Below, piece by piece: positions 7,311 through 9,396 of a stretch of 9,396 nucleotides of DNA. This stretch comes from an uncultured Prevotellaceae bacterium (GTDB taxonomy: Bacteria; Bacteroidota; Bacteroidia; Bacteroidales; Bacteroidaceae), in NCBI GenBank assembly GCA_947306845.1, contig CAMZHP010000109.1, positions 1-9,396 on the forward strand, in the 5' to 3' direction. How positions within the stretch are numbered: the stretch's first letter is position 1; each line of letters starts with the position of its first letter. A program made the translations under genes and the position numbers. The notes below the pieces were generated by a model. The model worked only from the letters and a program-made list of their open reading frames with translations, was not told the origin of the DNA and did not search any database.

Positions 7311-9396
7311 ATGGCTACAAATAGATACATGAAATTTTTGGGTACCGTCATCGTTGGACTCCAATTGTCGGTGGGATATACCTACGCACAAAGCGCGGGA
7401 GATATCATCAGCGGTACGGTGACAGACTCCTATGGAGCCGTCATCGGGGCCAACGTGGTGGAGATTGATGCCGCCAACCGTATTCAGGCTTCGGCCGTGA
7501 CGGACGTCAATGGTAACTTCTCCTTCAAGCTCAAGAACCCGAAGGATAAGATACGCTTCTCGTATGTGGGCTACAAGACTGTGGTCAAACCCATCAACCA
7601 ATTGAGGTATGAAATCACCATGTCGGATGAGGAGCAACTCGACGAGGTCGTGGTGGTGTCAAAGAAAAGGGCACAGGGCTCAGGTCTCGCCATCCCGGTG
7701 GATGAAATCTCAACCGCACGCGAGAGCATCAATATGTCGGAGTTCGAGGGACTCTCCATCACCACGGTGGACGAGGCTTTGCAAGGACGTATCGCCGGTC
7801 TGGATATCGTGGCGAACTCAGGTAACCTCGGTTCCGGTACTTCCATGCGCCTGCGTGGTGTGTCGAGTATCAATGGCTCAAGTGAGCCGCTGATCGTGGT
7901 TGACGGCAATGTGTGGGAAACCAACGTCAATGACTTCGACTTCTCTTCCGCCAATGAGGAGAAATTTGCCCAGCTGCTCAATGTCAACCCGGAGGATATC
8001 GAGAGCATCTCCGTGCTCAAGGATGCCGCCGCCACCGCCATCTGGGGTTCACAGGGTTCAAATGGTGTGATTGAAATCAAGACCAAGCGCGGTACACGCG
8101 GCGCCACCCGTGCCACTTACAGCTTGCGCCTGACGGGCACCTACCAGCCCAACGGCTATAAGATGCTCAATGGCGATGAGTACACCATGCTGCTCAAGGA
8201 GGAGTACTTCAATCCTTCGATGAGTGATGCATCCAGCAATATTCCGGAAATCAACTACAATCCCAGTTTCCCCGAGTATGAGATGTACAACAACAACACC
8301 GATTGGCTCAAGGAGGTCAAGCAGGTGGGTTGGAGACAAAACCATTACCTCGCTCTCTCGGGAGGTGGTGAGAAAGCGCATTTCCGCATCGGTGCCGGCT
8401 ACGACCATGAGACGGGCTCCATCATCATGCAGCAGCTCGACCGCTTCACCTCACGTGTCAACCTCGACTACTTCGTCAGCGACCGCATCAAGATTGAGAC
8501 CAATATCGCGCTGACCTATACCAAGAACAAGAAAAACAACGGCGACCTGCTGTCCATCGCATATACCCGTATGCCCAACCTTTCCATCTATGAGCAGGAT
8601 AAGTTTGGCAACGACCTCAACGAGTACTACAGCATGCTGCCAACAGTCTCCAGCCAGTTGCGCGACCAGTTGGGACGCCCCAATCCCGTGGCACTCGCCC
8701 ATGAGGCAAAAAGCCATGAGACCAGTTACAATATCGAACCTGAGTTCAAGCTGCGCTACAATCTTCTCGGTCTCTCTGCCACGCAGACACAGCTTTCATA
8801 CGAGGGAAAGGTGATTTTCAACATCTTCAACCGCTATGAGGACACCTTCATGCCGCTCTCACTGAGCACGACAGGATGGAATGATACAGAGAACAAGCAG
8901 AGCAACAGGACAACGGCGAACTCATCCAAGAGCTTCGGTGTGACCACTACACATACCCTGACCTTCACTCCGGTGTTCAAAAACAAGGATCACTCGGTGA
9001 TGATGATGCTCAGAGGACAGCTCACCAGCGGTAAGTCCAACTCACAGAACACGGTGGAGTGGGGACTGCCTTCAGGTTCCATTATCAGTCCTTCTGCACC
9101 TGGTATTATCGACGGTATCAGCACCGGCAGCGGACAGTGGAGAAGCATCTACTTCACCTATTCCGCACACTACGCATACAAAGGTAAGTATATCGCCGAC
9201 TTCTCTGTCAGACGCGACGGTAGCACCAAGTTCGGCTCCGACCAGAGATGGGGTAACTTCCCCGCATTCTCCATCAGGTGGAATATCCACAAGGAGCCGT
9301 TCATGTCTGAGCATCTGCCCTTCATATCCACCCTCTCCGTTCGTCCGGGTTGGGGTATCGTGGGTAAGCAGCCGGGAGCAGAATACCTCTATTTCA
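7311..9396 (+). CDS. SusC/RagA-family TonB-dependent outer-membrane transporter, 3' end outside window
   Basis: 695 codons are visible and open at the right edge; the family is usually about 1000 residues, so the last third is missing. The signal peptide ends at TYA|Q (24-27). ATG at 7311 is chosen as the most upstream start; M7 (7329) would also give a good signal. A CarboxypepD_reg-like domain (about 33-104, ISGTVTD...TDVNGNFSF...SYVGYK) is followed by the TonB-box-like LDEVVVVS (110-117). The plug (about 135-260) contains LQGRIAGLDI, MRLRGVSSI, PLIVVDG and SVLKDAAATAIWG...NGVIEIKTKRG, the SusC-type plug signature with W where Y is usual. In the barrel, RRDGSTKFG (634-642) followed by RWGNFPAFS is a SusC hallmark. 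No STN anti-sigma interaction domain precedes the regulatory-like domain. Known relatives import glycans or peptides with a SusD lid; here a FAS1 lipoprotein precedes it and any SusD gene would lie downstream. Cargo is unknown. Confidence 0.95.
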   Translation, partial: MATNRYMKFLGTVIVGLQLSVGYTYAQSAGDIISGTVTDSYGAVIGANVVEIDAANRIQASAVTDVNGNFSFKLKNPKDKIRFSYVGYKTVVKPINQLRYEITMSDEEQLDEVVVVSKKRAQGSGLAIPVDEISTARESINMSEFEGLSITTVDEALQGRIAGLDIVANSGNLGSGTSMRLRGVSSINGSSEPLIVVDGNVWETNVNDFDFSSANEEKFAQLLNVNPEDIESISVLKDAAATAIWGSQGSNGVIEIKTKRGTRGATRATYSLRLTGTYQPNGYKMLNGDEYTMLLKEEYFNPSMSDASSNIPEINYNPSFPEYEMYNNNTDWLKEVKQVGWRQNHYLALSGGGEKAHFRIGAGYDHETGSIIMQQLDRFTSRVNLDYFVSDRIKIETNIALTYTKNKKNNGDLLSIAYTRMPNLSIYEQDKFGNDLNEYYSMLPTVSSQLRDQLGRPNPVALAHEAKSHETSYNIEPEFKLRYNLLGLSATQTQLSYEGKVIFNIFNRYEDTFMPLSLSTTGWNDTENKQSNRTTANSSKSFGVTTTHTLTFTPVFKNKDHSVMMMLRGQLTSGKSNSQNTVEWGLPSGSIISPSAPGIIDGISTGSGQWRSIYFTYSAHYAYKGKYIADFSVRRDGSTKFGSDQRWGNFPAFSIRWNIHKEPFMSEHLPFISTLSVRPGWGIVGKQPGAEYLYF

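Noticed and set aside
7571..8116. Reverse-strand open frame of 181 codons opposite the SusC plug
   Set aside because: Serine/leucine-rich low-information translation antisense to strongly conserved SusC plug motifs.

Overview
The window looks like Bacteroidota chromosome, probably Bacteroidales and of Prevotella/Bacteroides type. The signs are a SusC/RagA-type TonB-dependent transporter, a lipoprotein signal typical of the phylum, no Shine-Dalgarno sequences in AT-rich leaders, and promoter elements of the TAnnTTTG (-7) class. Genus is an inference; no rRNA or other marker gene is present.

Layout. A reverse-strand pair occupies positions 1-2206. A seven-helix TRIC/UPF0126 membrane protein (2206 to 1559) is followed after 28 bp by a secreted esterase (1530 to the left edge, 3' end missing). 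That esterase carries two complete alpha/beta-hydrolase domains. A divergent intergenic region (2207-2440) holds candidate promoters for both directions and a 9-bp direct repeat. On the forward strand, a 697-residue secreted CE1-type esterase (2441-4534) has the plan CBM48 - esterase - CBM48 - partial esterase, with a glycine-rich 33-bp tandem repeat inside the catalytic domain. It ends at a strong intrinsic terminator (4552-4583). A second intergenic region carries a GTTTCAT repeat/inverted repeat and a good Bacteroidota promoter. It drives a lipoprotein with four fasciclin (FAS1) domains (4754-7291), followed after 19 bp by a SusC-like outer-membrane transporter (7311 to the right edge, 3' end missing). 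A SusD-like partner would be expected just beyond the window.

How the genes may work together. The two secreted esterases are of types that remove acyl groups (acetyl, feruloyl and similar) from plant polysaccharides. The FAS1-SusC unit resembles an outer-membrane uptake complex with an additional surface lipoprotein. This suggests a polysaccharide or glycoconjugate utilisation region, but no glycoside hydrolase, polysaccharide lyase or dedicated regulator lies in the window, so the substrate cannot be named. The terminator and separate promoter indicate that the CE1 esterase and the FAS1-SusC unit are different transcripts.

No RNA genes, CRISPR arrays, insertion sequences or attachment sites were seen. 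The least ordinary items are the two double-module esterases (one with two full triads, one with a decayed second copy), the repeat-encoded glycine insertion beside the active site, and the four-FAS1 lipoprotein placed first in a SusC operon.
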